From assembly GCF_026130605.1 (NCBI RefSeq), contig NZ_JANFAU010000009.1:105560-169559 (forward strand): DNA of 64,000 bases, written 5' to 3'. The stretch's first letter is position 1; the number at the start of each line of letters is the position of its first letter. This DNA is from Sphingomonas lycopersici. GTDB taxonomy: Bacteria; Pseudomonadota; Alphaproteobacteria; Sphingomonadales; Sphingomonadaceae. The notes under the pieces are model-generated. The model ran no database searches, was not told where the DNA came from, and saw only the letters and a program-made list of their open reading frames with translations. Below, one piece after another: positions 23,325-32,098 of the stretch. A program made the translations under genes and the position numbers.

Positions 23325-24715
23325 CCGTCACGCTCGTTCTCGCCGACACCGTCGCCGACGCGCTTAGTGAGGCGGCGAGCGATCCGCTGGAGGTCGCTGG
23401 CGTCCTGCTCGCAGCTGTCCATCAGGGACCGGATGGTGATATCCGACTGCTGGTCCGCCAGCACGTTATGGTGAGCCAGGACGCGTATCGTAAGCGTGCC
23501 CGGGATCATATGGTGATCGCGCCGGAGGGCTATGTACCAGCACTGGGCGAAGCAGAAGCGCTCGGCGCAATGGCCATCTGGTTTCACACGCATCCGGGCA
23601 CGACGGGCACCCCGCTGCCAAGCCTCGCCGACGCCGAAGTCGATAGGGCCATCGCCGACCTCTTCCGCCTGCGCTCGGGCTCACCTTATTACGGCACGCT
23701 CATCCTCTCCCCGCGCGAAAGCGGGTTTGCCTTTTCCGGCACCCTGCAGCCCGAGGGGGGGCACAGCCCGGCCCGCGCGATCGACCGGCTCTGGATAGTC
23801 GGCGACCGCTGGCGCCTGGTAAGCGCGATCAAAGCCGACGACAGGCCGCCATCGCCGATCTTCGATCGGAATGTGCGTGCATTCGGCGGCGACGTTCAGC
23901 GCGCGCTGAGCGATCTCAAGATCGCCGTGAGCGGGTGCGGTGGCACGGGATCGGCCGTCGCCGAGCAACTGGTGCGCCTGGGCGTTCGCAACCTCCTCCT
24001 CATCGATGCCGATCGCCTTTCGGGCAGCAATGTTACGCGCGTCTATGGCTCGACCGCAGCCGATGTCGGCCGCCCCAAGGCCGAGGTCCTGCGCGATCAC
24101 CTGATCGCGATCGCGCCGGACCTTCACTGCGAGGCGATCGATGCGATGGTCACGCTGGAACCGATCGCGCGGCGACTCGGCGATCGCGACCTCGTGTTCG
24201 GCTGTACCGACGACAATGCCGGACGCCTCGTCCTTTCTCGGCTAGCAACCTATCTGCTGACCCCCGTCATCGACATCGGCGTCCTGCTGAGTAGCGATGC
24301 GTCCGGCATGCTGACCGGAATCGACGGGCGCGTCACTGTTCTCTCACCGGGCTCGGCGTGCCTCGTCTGCCGCGACCGGATCGACCTTGCCCGCGCCGCT
24401 GCCGAGGCAATGACTCCAACCGAGCGCAAGCGTCTGGCTGACGAGGGCTATGTCCCGGCGTTAGCCGGGACCGAGCCGGCGGTAGTCGCGTTCACGACCG
24501 CGGTCGCCGCGGCCGCCGTTGGCGAAATGCTCGAGCGATTGATCGGCTATGGCCCCGATCCGCGCCCATCCGAAATCCTCCTGCGCATCCACGAACGCGA
24601 AATCTCAACCAATCGCGCCGCGCCCCGGCCGGGCCACTATTGCGATCCGGCAAGCAAGAAGCTCGGTGCCGCGACGGCAGACCCTTTCCTCGAACAAGTC
24701 TGGCCCAAAATATGA
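23321..24715 (+). CDS. JAB (JAMM) peptidase fused to ThiF/E1-like activating enzyme
   Basis: A 464-aa fusion. The N-terminal JAB metallopeptidase has Glu24, His89, His91, Ser101 and Asp104 in the JAMM pattern (HTHPG then PSLAD). The C-terminal E1/ThiF domain has the nucleotide loop SGCGGTGSAVAEQL near 205-218, LLLIDADRLSGSNVTR, Cys295 in VFGCTDDNAGR, and a CLVC zinc half-site at 347/350. The JAB half would trim or remove the modifier; the E1 half would adenylate its C-terminal Gly. ATG overlaps the E2 stop, and its own stop overlaps the next gene. All key residues appear intact. Confidence 0.88.
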   Translation: MTVTLVLADTVADALSEAASDPLEVAGVLLAAVHQGPDGDIRLLVRQHVMVSQDAYRKRARDHMVIAPEGYVPALGEAEALGAMAIWFHTHPGTTGTPLPSLADAEVDRAIADLFRLRSGSPYYGTLILSPRESGFAFSGTLQPEGGHSPARAIDRLWIVGDRWRLVSAIKADDRPPSPIFDRNVRAFGGDVQRALSDLKIAVSGCGGTGSAVAEQLVRLGVRNLLLIDADRLSGSNVTRVYGSTAADVGRPKAEVLRDHLIAIAPDLHCEAIDAMVTLEPIARRLGDRDLVFGCTDDNAGRLVLSRLATYLLTPVIDIGVLLSSDASGMLTGIDGRVTVLSPGSACLVCRDRIDLARAAAEAMTPTERKRLADEGYVPALAGTEPAVVAFTTAVAAAAVGEMLERLIGYGPDPRPSEILLRIHEREISTNRAAPRPGHYCDPASKKLGAATADPFLEQVWPKI

Positions 24716-25053
24716 AGCTCTCGTGGTGGGAATGGCTGCCGTTCAGGCGCTGGCGGATTATCGGCACGGTCGAATTCGCCGACGAAATCCCCGAGCGCTT
24801 GCCCAAGCGCGCCATGGTGCTGGTTGCTTCGGGCGGCCCGCCAAAATGGGTAGGCTTCAAATGCCCCTGCGGCAAAGGCCACGAAGTCCTTCTTAACCTC
24901 GACCAAGGGCGCCGTCCCGCATGGGCGTTGTCGCTGTCCGAAAGAGGTAAAATTTCAATCGCGCCAAGCATAGACTATCTAGATGGTGGTCGCCGGTGCC
25001 ATTTCTTTTTACGGAATAACAAGATTTTGTGGGCTAAGGACAGTATTCGATGA
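24712..25053 (+). CDS. DUF6527-like zinc-binding protein
   Basis: A 113-aa protein with a metal-binding pattern, FKCPCGKGHEV (CxC then His) and later RRCHFFLRNNKILWA (CxH), like the small DUF6527 proteins found beside bacterial E1/E2 genes. Its biochemical role is unknown. A RING-like substrate adaptor is conceivable, but no second zinc site is seen. It overlaps both neighbours by ATGA junctions, so its level is tied to that of E1 and the protease. Confidence 0.72.
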   Translation: MKLSWWEWLPFRRWRIIGTVEFADEIPERLPKRAMVLVASGGPPKWVGFKCPCGKGHEVLLNLDQGRRPAWALSLSERGKISIAPSIDYLDGGRRCHFFLRNNKILWAKDSIR

Positions 25054-25949
25054 ACGATGGCGAAATTACGGGCGGCGGCGACACGCCAACAGGTGGTGCC
25101 AAACGACCGCTGACCAAGACGCCTATGTTCACGGCCCGCAATTCCGCGCGCTACGAACGCCAGGAACTCATCAAGCAGATCGACGAGGCCGAGAGCACTC
25201 ATCTCATCTGCTATGTCGGCGGACCCAACACCGAGATCGACCGCAACGACATTATCGGCTTCGTGGATTTGCTTCACAACATCCCGGAGGGTGAGCCGAT
25301 CGATCTTTTCCTCCACACCTTCGGCGGTGACGTCGATGCGTGCGAAAAGCTGATACGGCTAATCCACGCTCGCGTCGTCGAGAATCCCTTCCGCGTTGTC
25401 ATCCCTGATGTCGCCAAGAGCGCGGGAACGCTCATGGCATTGAGTGCAAATCAAATCTTGATGAGCGATACGTCCGAACTGGGGATGATCGACCCCCAGT
25501 TTCCGATGCGCGACAATCAAGGGAATGAATTCTGGCATTCCGTCATCGCCTATCTCGATGCGCATGAGGAATATGCCATGGCGATCAGAAGCGACCGGAA
25601 CGATCCCGTTGCGCTGCTGCGGCTGGACAATTTCGATGCCAAGGTAGTGCGCAAATTCCAGGGCATTCGTGATCGCGTGCGTACCTTCGCCGAAGACTTG
25701 CTCAAACTGCGTGGGCTTCCTGCATCGACGATCGCGAACGAGCTTATGAGCCCCAGCCGCTGGAAGACCCATGGCCAGCCGATCAGTCACGCGGATGCTG
25801 CGCAGCTCGGACTTCCAATCCTTTATATTCCAACCAATGATCCGCGCTGGACACGCTACTGGAAACTCTATTGCCTGCAGCGGCTGGCGATCGGCCAGAA
25901 TGGAAAAATTTTCGAATCCTGCTATGTCTCACAGGTAGTTGAGGACTGA
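25050..25949 (+). CDS. ClpP/SDH-fold serine protease
   Basis: A 299-aa crotonase/ClpP-fold protein of the serine dehydrogenase proteinase/SppA-like group. Motifs are IDLFLHTFGGDVDACEKLI (oxyanion region) and IPDVAKSAGTLMALSANQIL with predicted nucleophile Ser124, then MSDTSELGMIDPQF. No signal peptide or membrane segment is visible, so it is cytoplasmic. It is the last gene of the ubiquitin-like operon, coupled to it by ATGA, suggesting that modified proteins may be its substrates (inference). Members of this family also occur alone in defence and stress loci. Confidence 0.8.
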   Translation: MNDGEITGGGDTPTGGAKRPLTKTPMFTARNSARYERQELIKQIDEAESTHLICYVGGPNTEIDRNDIIGFVDLLHNIPEGEPIDLFLHTFGGDVDACEKLIRLIHARVVENPFRVVIPDVAKSAGTLMALSANQILMSDTSELGMIDPQFPMRDNQGNEFWHSVIAYLDAHEEYAMAIRSDRNDPVALLRLDNFDAKVVRKFQGIRDRVRTFAEDLLKLRGLPASTIANELMSPSRWKTHGQPISHADAAQLGLPILYIPTNDPRWTRYWKLYCLQRLAIGQNGKIFESCYVSQVVED

Positions 25950-26104
25950 GGCGGCATCAGCTTGCTGGTTATTAGGCACCTACTTTAGCAGGCCGGTAAA
26001 GGAGTTAGTGAATGACTCGATTTCGCGACGCGGCGAGCTAAAAGGTGATTGAGCGGTGTCCTCCACTGCGGGCGGCGGAGGGGCACTGGAACGGGGAGGA
26101 AGGC

Positions 26105-29100
26105 ATGCAGTCGCGCAACGGCGCCACGTTGTTCTCAGCGAGCGATCTGGTGAACTTCATGGGCTGTGCGCACGCAACGGGCCTCGATCTGCGCCAGCTG
26201 GTCGCGCCGGTCGCGCTGCTGCCCGACGACGATCAGACGGTGCTGCTTCAGCAGAAGGGGCTCGAACACGAGCGTGCCTTTCTCGAGAACCTGAAGTCTC
26301 AGGGCAAGTCGGTGATCGATATCGTCGGTGACGACGATATCGTCTCGAAGTCTGAGCGCACCCGTGCCGCACTACGCGAAGGCGCCGATGTGATCTATCA
26401 GGGCGCGTTCCTTGAGGGGCCATGGCAGGGCTACTCGGATTTCCTGCTCAAGGTGCCGCGGCGTTCGGCGCTCGGTGACTATTCCTACGAGGTGGCCGAC
26501 ACCAAGCTGTCGCGATCGGCGAAACCCAAGCACCTCATCCAGATGTGCATCTATTCCGATATCCTTGCCCGCGAGCAGGGCGTGGCGCCGGAGCGGATGC
26601 ATGTGGCGCTCGGTGACGGCACGATGGCGACCGTGCGGGTCGACGCGGTGATCCACTATTTCCAGTTTGCGCGCGAGCGTTTCCTCGGGTTCACCGCGAC
26701 GCCGCCCGAGACGGAGGGAGCGCCCTGCGGGCATTGCACATTTTGCCGCTGGGCCACGGCCTGTAAGGCTGAGTGGGAGGCCGATGACCACCTGAGCATC
26801 GTCGCGGGCCTGACCCGTGGGCAGGCCGAAGCGCTACGCGCCGCCGGCGTGCCGGACCTGAACGCGCTCGCCGCCCTGCCGCCCGGTGTTGACGTCGATG
26901 GAATTCAACCAGAGACATTATGGAAGCTGCGCGAGCAGGCCCGGCTGCAGGCGCATCAGCGCCAGACGGGCGAGCGCGTAGTTGAACGGCTCGCTCCCGG
27001 ACCCGGTCGGGGTCTGGCGCGGCTGCCGCGGCCGAGCGCCGGCGACATGTTCTTCGATATGGAGGGTGATCCGCTGTTCGACGGCGGGCTTGAGTATCTG
27101 TTCGGCATTGTGACGGTCGATGACGGTGAGGAACAGTTCCACGAGTTCTGGGCCCACGACCGGGATGAGGAACGTGACGCCTTCCAGCGGGCGGTCGACT
27201 TCATGGTTGCCCGGCTGGAGCACTACCCCGACGCCCACATCTACCACTATGCCGCCTACGAGGAGACGGCGCTCAAACGGCTCGCGATGCTGCATGGTAC
27301 GCGCGAGCGCGAGGTCGACGATTTCCTGCGCGGCCATCGCCTGGTCGACCTATACCGCGTTGTGCGCGAGGGGATCCGGACGTCGGAGCCGGCCTACTCG
27401 ATCAAGAACATGGAGAAGTTCTACTTGGGCGAGGCGCGCGGCGGTGAGGTCACGACAGCCGGCGACAGCATCGTCATGTACGAGCGATGGCGGCGCACCC
27501 GTGACGGCCGCCTGCTGGAGGAGATTGGCGAGTACAATCGGGTCGACTGCAGCTCGACACTGAAGTGCCGCGACTGGCTTGCCGGTATGCGCGCGCCTGG
27601 CACGCCTTGGTATACGCCGGCCGACGCCGATATTGGTGGCGGCGACCAGCGCAACGAGGCCGAACGGGCGGTCGCTGAGATGGCCGCCGCGCTGCTCGCT
27701 GGCGAGCATGGTGCAGAGGGCTGGTGCCAGCTGCTGGTCGATCTCCTTGAGTTCCACCGCCGCGAAAGCAAGCCCGGCTGGTGGGCGGTGTTCTCTCGTC
27801 AGGACCTGCCGCACACGGAGTTGCTGGAAGACGCCGAGTGCCTGGCGGGTCTCGAGCCGCATCCCGACGTGCCGCCGCGACCGGATAAGAAGTCGACCAT
27901 CCACACGTTCACCTTCCCCGCGCAGGACTTCAAACTGAAGGCCGGCGACAGCCCGCGGCGCGCGGGCTCCCTCGAACCAGCCGGGGACGTGATCTCGATC
28001 AATGAGGACGAAGGCGTGATCGAGCTGAAGCTCGGGCCGAGCCGGACGCCGCTCGATCCCGGCGCGGCGCTGATCCCGGCCGGACCGGTTGGCGACGCGG
28101 CGCTGCGTGCTGCGGTCTATCGCTTCGCCGAAGCAGTGCGGGACGGCAACGCCGACCGTTATTCGGCGGTGGTCTCGGTGCTGCGGCGCGACCTTCCCTC
28201 CATCGGCGACCGCGCGCCGGGCGCACCGGTCGTAGCAGATGGCGTAGAGCCGCTGCCCGCCACGATCGACGCGCTCATGGCGCTGCAGGGAAGCCACCTG
28301 CTCGTGCAGGGACCGCCGGGCGCGGGCAAAACCTACACGGCATCGCAGGCGATCGTCGCGCTGCTTGCGGCGGGCAAGCGCGTCGGTATCGCGTCGAATG
28401 GTCATAAGGCGATCAACCAGTTGCTGGGGGAGGTCGAGGCGCTCGCCGAAACGAACGGATTGCGTTGTCGTGGTATCAAAAAGAGCAGCCGAGAGGACCA
28501 GATGCTGGGCACTGGCGGCTGGATCGAGGAGACGTTGGACAACAAGGCCGTGACGGCGGGGCACCAGCTCGTCGCAGGCACCGCGTGGCTGTTCGCCCGG
28601 CCCGAACACGATCAGGCTTTCGACTATCTCTTCATCGACGAGGCCGGGCAGGTTGGTCTGGCCAACGTTGTCGCGACAGGCGTCGCCGCGCGCAACATCG
28701 TGCTCGTCGGCGACCAGATGCAGCTTGCACAGCCGATCCAGGGAACCCATCCGCGGGGTAGCGGCGTGTCCGCCCTCCAGCACCTGCTCGAAGATCACGC
28801 GACCGTTCCGACCGAACGTGGTGTTTTCCTGGCAGAGACGCGGCGCATGCATCCCGACCTCTGCGCGTTCGTGTCGGCGGCTGTCTATGAGCGCCGGCTG
28901 CGCTCAGCGCCCGGCACCGAGTTGCAGTGTTTGCTTGCCGATCCCGCTCTCGATCCAGAGGCGATCGCGTCGGCGGGGCTGCGCTTCGTGTTCGTCGACA
29001 GTCTTGGCTGCACCCAGCGCTCACGCCCTGAGGCAGAGCGGCTCGATCGGACTTACCGCGCACTTCTCGGCCAGCGTTGGCGCGACCGGAAGGGTGTCGT

Positions 29101-29479
29101 GCGGTCGATCGGTGTCGAGGACATCCTGGTAGTCAGCCCGTTCAACATGCAGGTCGAGCTTCTGAAAGCGACGCTGCCCGTAGGTGCCAGGGTCGGCACG
29201 GTCGACAAGTTCCAGGGACAGGAGGCGGCGGTCGTGCTGGTGTCGATGGCAACCTCGAGTGGGGACGATCTGCCGCGCAATATCGAGTTCCTTTACAGCC
29301 GCAATCGCCTGAACGTCGCGATCAGTCGGGCGCGGTGCCTCGCGATCATCTTCGCAAACCCGCGGCTGCTTGAAATCCCGTGCTCGACCATCGCCCAGAT
29401 GGAGCTGGTCAATGGCCTGTGCTGGGCGCGGCGGTTCGCGGTGGCGCAGGCGGCGGGCGCAGCTGATCCAACCGCCTAA
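26105..29479 (+). CDS. RecB-like nuclease (TM0106-type) fused to Upf1-like SF1 helicase
   Basis: About 1124 aa. N-terminal RecB-family nuclease: GCAHATGLDL, GYSDFLLKV, YEVADTKLSR (D-x-K) and a Cys cluster CGHCTFCRWATAC suited to an Fe-S cluster. A middle RNase-H-like exonuclease segment has MFFDMEGDP, YHYAAYEE and YNRVDC. The C-terminal superfamily 1 helicase has Walker A GPPGAGKT near 736, DEAG near 844, LVGDQMQL, ETRRMHP, TVDKFQGQEA and SRNRLNVAISRAR. The start ATG26105 has GGGGAGGAAGG upstream; an upstream in-frame start is weaker. It probably cleaves and unwinds foreign or damaged nucleic acid; such fusions recur in defence islands. Confidence 0.88.
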   Translation: MQSRNGATLFSASDLVNFMGCAHATGLDLRQLVAPVALLPDDDQTVLLQQKGLEHERAFLENLKSQGKSVIDIVGDDDIVSKSERTRAALREGADVIYQGAFLEGPWQGYSDFLLKVPRRSALGDYSYEVADTKLSRSAKPKHLIQMCIYSDILAREQGVAPERMHVALGDGTMATVRVDAVIHYFQFARERFLGFTATPPETEGAPCGHCTFCRWATACKAEWEADDHLSIVAGLTRGQAEALRAAGVPDLNALAALPPGVDVDGIQPETLWKLREQARLQAHQRQTGERVVERLAPGPGRGLARLPRPSAGDMFFDMEGDPLFDGGLEYLFGIVTVDDGEEQFHEFWAHDRDEERDAFQRAVDFMVARLEHYPDAHIYHYAAYEETALKRLAMLHGTREREVDDFLRGHRLVDLYRVVREGIRTSEPAYSIKNMEKFYLGEARGGEVTTAGDSIVMYERWRRTRDGRLLEEIGEYNRVDCSSTLKCRDWLAGMRAPGTPWYTPADADIGGGDQRNEAERAVAEMAAALLAGEHGAEGWCQLLVDLLEFHRRESKPGWWAVFSRQDLPHTELLEDAECLAGLEPHPDVPPRPDKKSTIHTFTFPAQDFKLKAGDSPRRAGSLEPAGDVISINEDEGVIELKLGPSRTPLDPGAALIPAGPVGDAALRAAVYRFAEAVRDGNADRYSAVVSVLRRDLPSIGDRAPGAPVVADGVEPLPATIDALMALQGSHLLVQGPPGAGKTYTASQAIVALLAAGKRVGIASNGHKAINQLLGEVEALAETNGLRCRGIKKSSREDQMLGTGGWIEETLDNKAVTAGHQLVAGTAWLFARPEHDQAFDYLFIDEAGQVGLANVVATGVAARNIVLVGDQMQLAQPIQGTHPRGSGVSALQHLLEDHATVPTERGVFLAETRRMHPDLCAFVSAAVYERRLRSAPGTELQCLLADPALDPEAIASAGLRFVFVDSLGCTQRSRPEAERLDRTYRALLGQRWRDRKGVVRSIGVEDILVVSPFNMQVELLKATLPVGARVGTVDKFQGQEAAVVLVSMATSSGDDLPRNIEFLYSRNRLNVAISRARCLAIIFANPRLLEIPCSTIAQMELVNGLCWARRFAVAQAAGAADPTA

Positions 29480-30837
29480 ATCTGGTCGAAGACCGAGCCC
29501 ATGCGCGGGCTGAAGAGGCGCTCGTAGGTGCGCAGCAGGAAGCCGTCGGTCATTCCTGCGACGTGATCGCAGATCACGCGCATCTTGTCGTCTGCAGCCT
29601 CGTAGCGGGCCCGGGTGCCCTCGGGGAGGAGGGACCTGGGGTCGGTCGCGAGCGCCTCGAACACCGCGACAACCATGTTCTGGCCCTTGAACTCAAGGTG
29701 CTGGACCGCCGCGCTCCGGATCACCTTCTCCTTCACGGCCTTCTTCAGGGCCTTGAGGAAAGTGCGCTGGCGCTCGGGCAAATCGACCCGGTAACGCATC
29801 AGCGGCGTGTCGAACGCGCCCTCGGTCCTGATCTCGACAGAGGTGATCAGATGCGTCACCATCCGGCCAATGTTTCGCTTGCGCGTACGCTGGTCGCCGG
29901 TGAGCACCCGGACGAAGCCCTTATAGACGTCATTGCCGAAGTTCTCGCGGCTCTGGAGATATTCGAGAAAGCTTCTGCAGGACTCCTCGGGGATCATCGC
30001 CGTGATGTCGGCTGCGTTCATCAGCCCCATCGCCAGCGCGTCCTCCAGATCGTGGACCCCGAACGCGATGTCGTCGGCCAGGTCCATGATGCTACAGTCG
30101 AACGTCTTGTGCTCGGTCTCGCTATGGTCGCCATCGACCGCCTTCCAGGAGGTGAACAGGTCGCGGTCAGCCTGGGGCAAGGGATCGAGTAGCCAGTCGA
30201 CCACGTCTTTCTCGCTGTCGAGATAGCATTTCGGCGGGCGGCATGCCTTTCGATCAATGAGGTGCACGACCGACGTGTCACCGAGCAGCGCGGGTTGCAG
30301 CTTTTTCGCTGCGCTTTGCACCACACTCATGGGCGCTGGATATTTGAGCACGCCGAGGAGCGAGCGGCGAGAGAGGTTGGCGCCGTTGTTGTCGGAGAAG
30401 CTCTCGAGCCGGCTAAGGATGCGAAGTGTCTGCCCGTTCCCTTCGAAGCCGCCGTTCGTGCGCATGCCGTAGTGGAGCGCGACCTCGCCACCATGCCCGA
30501 ACGGCGGATGTCCAAGATCGTGCGTCGCACCAATCGCCTGGATCATCGTGAGATCCGGAATCCAAGGCGCTGCGTCATGGCTGGCGAAGTCCTTGCTCAG
30601 CTGACGCGCGATCCCGCCGGCGATCTGGGCGACCTCGATCGAGTGGGTAAGCCGATTGCGGTAGAAGTCGCTATCGCCAAGGTTGAGGATCTGGGTCTTG
30701 CCCTGCAACCGCCGGAACGATGCGGAGTGGACGATGCGGGCGTAATCAGTAGCCGCGGCGTCGCGGGCGTCGGACTTGCCGGCTGTCCAACCCTCTCGGC
30801 GTTCACTCCAGATGTCAGCGTTAGGCTCGGCGGTCAT
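29476..30837 (-). CDS. dGTPase-like HD-domain dNTP triphosphohydrolase
   Basis: A 453-aa dNTPase of the dgt family, which cleaves dNTPs to nucleoside and triphosphate. The HD metal site is intact: His65 (NRLTHSIEV), His106-Asp107 (ATHDLGHPPFGHGGE) and the later Asp in DLADDIAFGVHDLEDA. The start at 30837 has a purine-rich GAAAAGA before it. The frame extends further upstream, but that part lacks family similarity. Its stop overlaps the helicase stop by 4 bases in convergent orientation. Chromosomal dgt also has housekeeping roles; here the island context favours dNTP depletion in phage defence (inference). Confidence 0.85.
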   Translation of the reverse strand: MTAEPNADIWSERREGWTAGKSDARDAAATDYARIVHSASFRRLQGKTQILNLGDSDFYRNRLTHSIEVAQIAGGIARQLSKDFASHDAAPWIPDLTMIQAIGATHDLGHPPFGHGGEVALHYGMRTNGGFEGNGQTLRILSRLESFSDNNGANLSRRSLLGVLKYPAPMSVVQSAAKKLQPALLGDTSVVHLIDRKACRPPKCYLDSEKDVVDWLLDPLPQADRDLFTSWKAVDGDHSETEHKTFDCSIMDLADDIAFGVHDLEDALAMGLMNAADITAMIPEESCRSFLEYLQSRENFGNDVYKGFVRVLTGDQRTRKRNIGRMVTHLITSVEIRTEGAFDTPLMRYRVDLPERQRTFLKALKKAVKEKVIRSAAVQHLEFKGQNMVVAVFEALATDPRSLLPEGTRARYEAADDKMRVICDHVAGMTDGFLLRTYERLFSPRMGSVFDQI

Positions 30838-31183
30838 TCTTTTCAAACGCCCCTTGTTGTCTGCCGCATGGATCGGCTGCAGCGCTTGGGATGCGAAAGC
30901 ACATTGAGTTGGATCAAACAAGTTTGACGCGGCGGCCTCGGCATTCAGTTGGGTAGGCTGTCGATCACGTCGCCAAAAGGTCAAGCTCCCGCCAGCAGTT
31001 GGCCTACCGGTCTATGTCCGATTCTAGGGACCTCCAACATAGGGCTGAATGGCAGGGATGAGGCGCGTTCCCGGCGGGCGGTTCATGTCCAGAGCTGCAC
31101 AGCCGCTTCTGGGCCGCCTGCGGACCAACGGTTACTGGCCCTAAGGGCGCGAAAGAAGTTCCCGTTGTGCGAGCCACCTAAGC
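30838..31183. other. Intergenic region, no gene seen
   Basis: About 345 bp between the dGTPase start and the ParB-like stop. I see no supported gene, strong hairpin or clear promoter beyond what the dGTPase gene needs. Confidence 0.4.
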
Positions 31184-32098
31184 TTATCGAGGAAACATGT
31201 CAGCGGGCCCCATTTGGTCTAGCGAGGTGGCACCTATGATCGTCTGGAATTCGACTAACATCTCCGGATGTCGTTTATCCAGATATTCGTGAACGTTCTC
31301 GTTTTCGACGAGCCGACTGAGGTACCGTGACGCCATGACCAGATGCAGGACGTCGTCGCCATACGTGTCCTCCACCGCCTTAAAATCCCGGTTCAATTTG
31401 TCCAGCTCTCGCTCCATTTTCGCCATTTGCTCGGACGTCATACCCAGAATCTTCTTGGGCTGATCTGGCTTGGCGAGGTCGCTCTGCTTTGTTGCCGCGA
31501 GGATTGCTTTGGCATAGCTGAGACTAAAATTGTTCACCGAGATCATCAACTCGGCCGCCTCGACCTGGCGGAGGAACTTCATCTTTCGCAGGATGTCAAA
31601 GGTAACAGTGTTAATATTCCGGTCCTGCAGCAGCTCTGCTACCTCCGGCGCAATTCCTGACAGCAATCCCTTGCGGCGATTGAGCGCGCTCATCTGCATT
31701 CCGAGTGCCGTAGCGATTTTTTCTTCGGGAACCCCTCGCTCAATTGCTCGCCTAATCATATAATGTTCCTGCACCGTCGAGAGCCGATTCACGCGCTTAT
31801 TGTAGGTAAAGCTATCGTCATCATCGGCGACGATGCACTTCGTCTCCATCACTCCGCACTCACGCAATGCATGGTAGCGTAGGTGGCCATCAAGAAGCAT
31901 TCGCTTGCCATCGCTCTCCTGCGGAGCCACGGCAAGCGGTTCTATCAATCCTACCGTATTGATCGAACTCTTTATTCGTCCGTACTTTCGAGACACGGCT
32001 ATGGCTCGTGTCATCTTCCGAAGGGGTAGAATATCATCCAGCCGCACGGTGAAAACCTCCGGTTGGAAGGCGATCCGGATCTTTTCCATTTTATCCAT
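31184..32098 (-). CDS. ParB/RepB-like protein, second of a pair
   Basis: A 304-aa ParB-superfamily protein. The N-terminal ParB/Srx-like domain has VDDILPLRKM-type lead-in, the LIEPLAVAPQ strand and LLDGHLRYHALRE (an LxxGxxR-type motif). Helix-turn-helix and helical regions follow; the C-terminal half resembles plasmid RepB C-terminal domains. Its start overlaps the stop of the preceding ParB-like gene by 8 bp. No ParA partner is present, so chromosome or plasmid segregation is unlikely on its own; a role with the adjacent recombinase is more probable. Confidence 0.75.
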   Translation of the reverse strand: MDKMEKIRIAFQPEVFTVRLDDILPLRKMTRAIAVSRKYGRIKSSINTVGLIEPLAVAPQESDGKRMLLDGHLRYHALRECGVMETKCIVADDDDSFTYNKRVNRLSTVQEHYMIRRAIERGVPEEKIATALGMQMSALNRRKGLLSGIAPEVAELLQDRNINTVTFDILRKMKFLRQVEAAELMISVNNFSLSYAKAILAATKQSDLAKPDQPKKILGMTSEQMAKMERELDKLNRDFKAVEDTYGDDVLHLVMASRYLSRLVENENVHEYLDKRHPEMLVEFQTIIGATSLDQMGPADMFPR

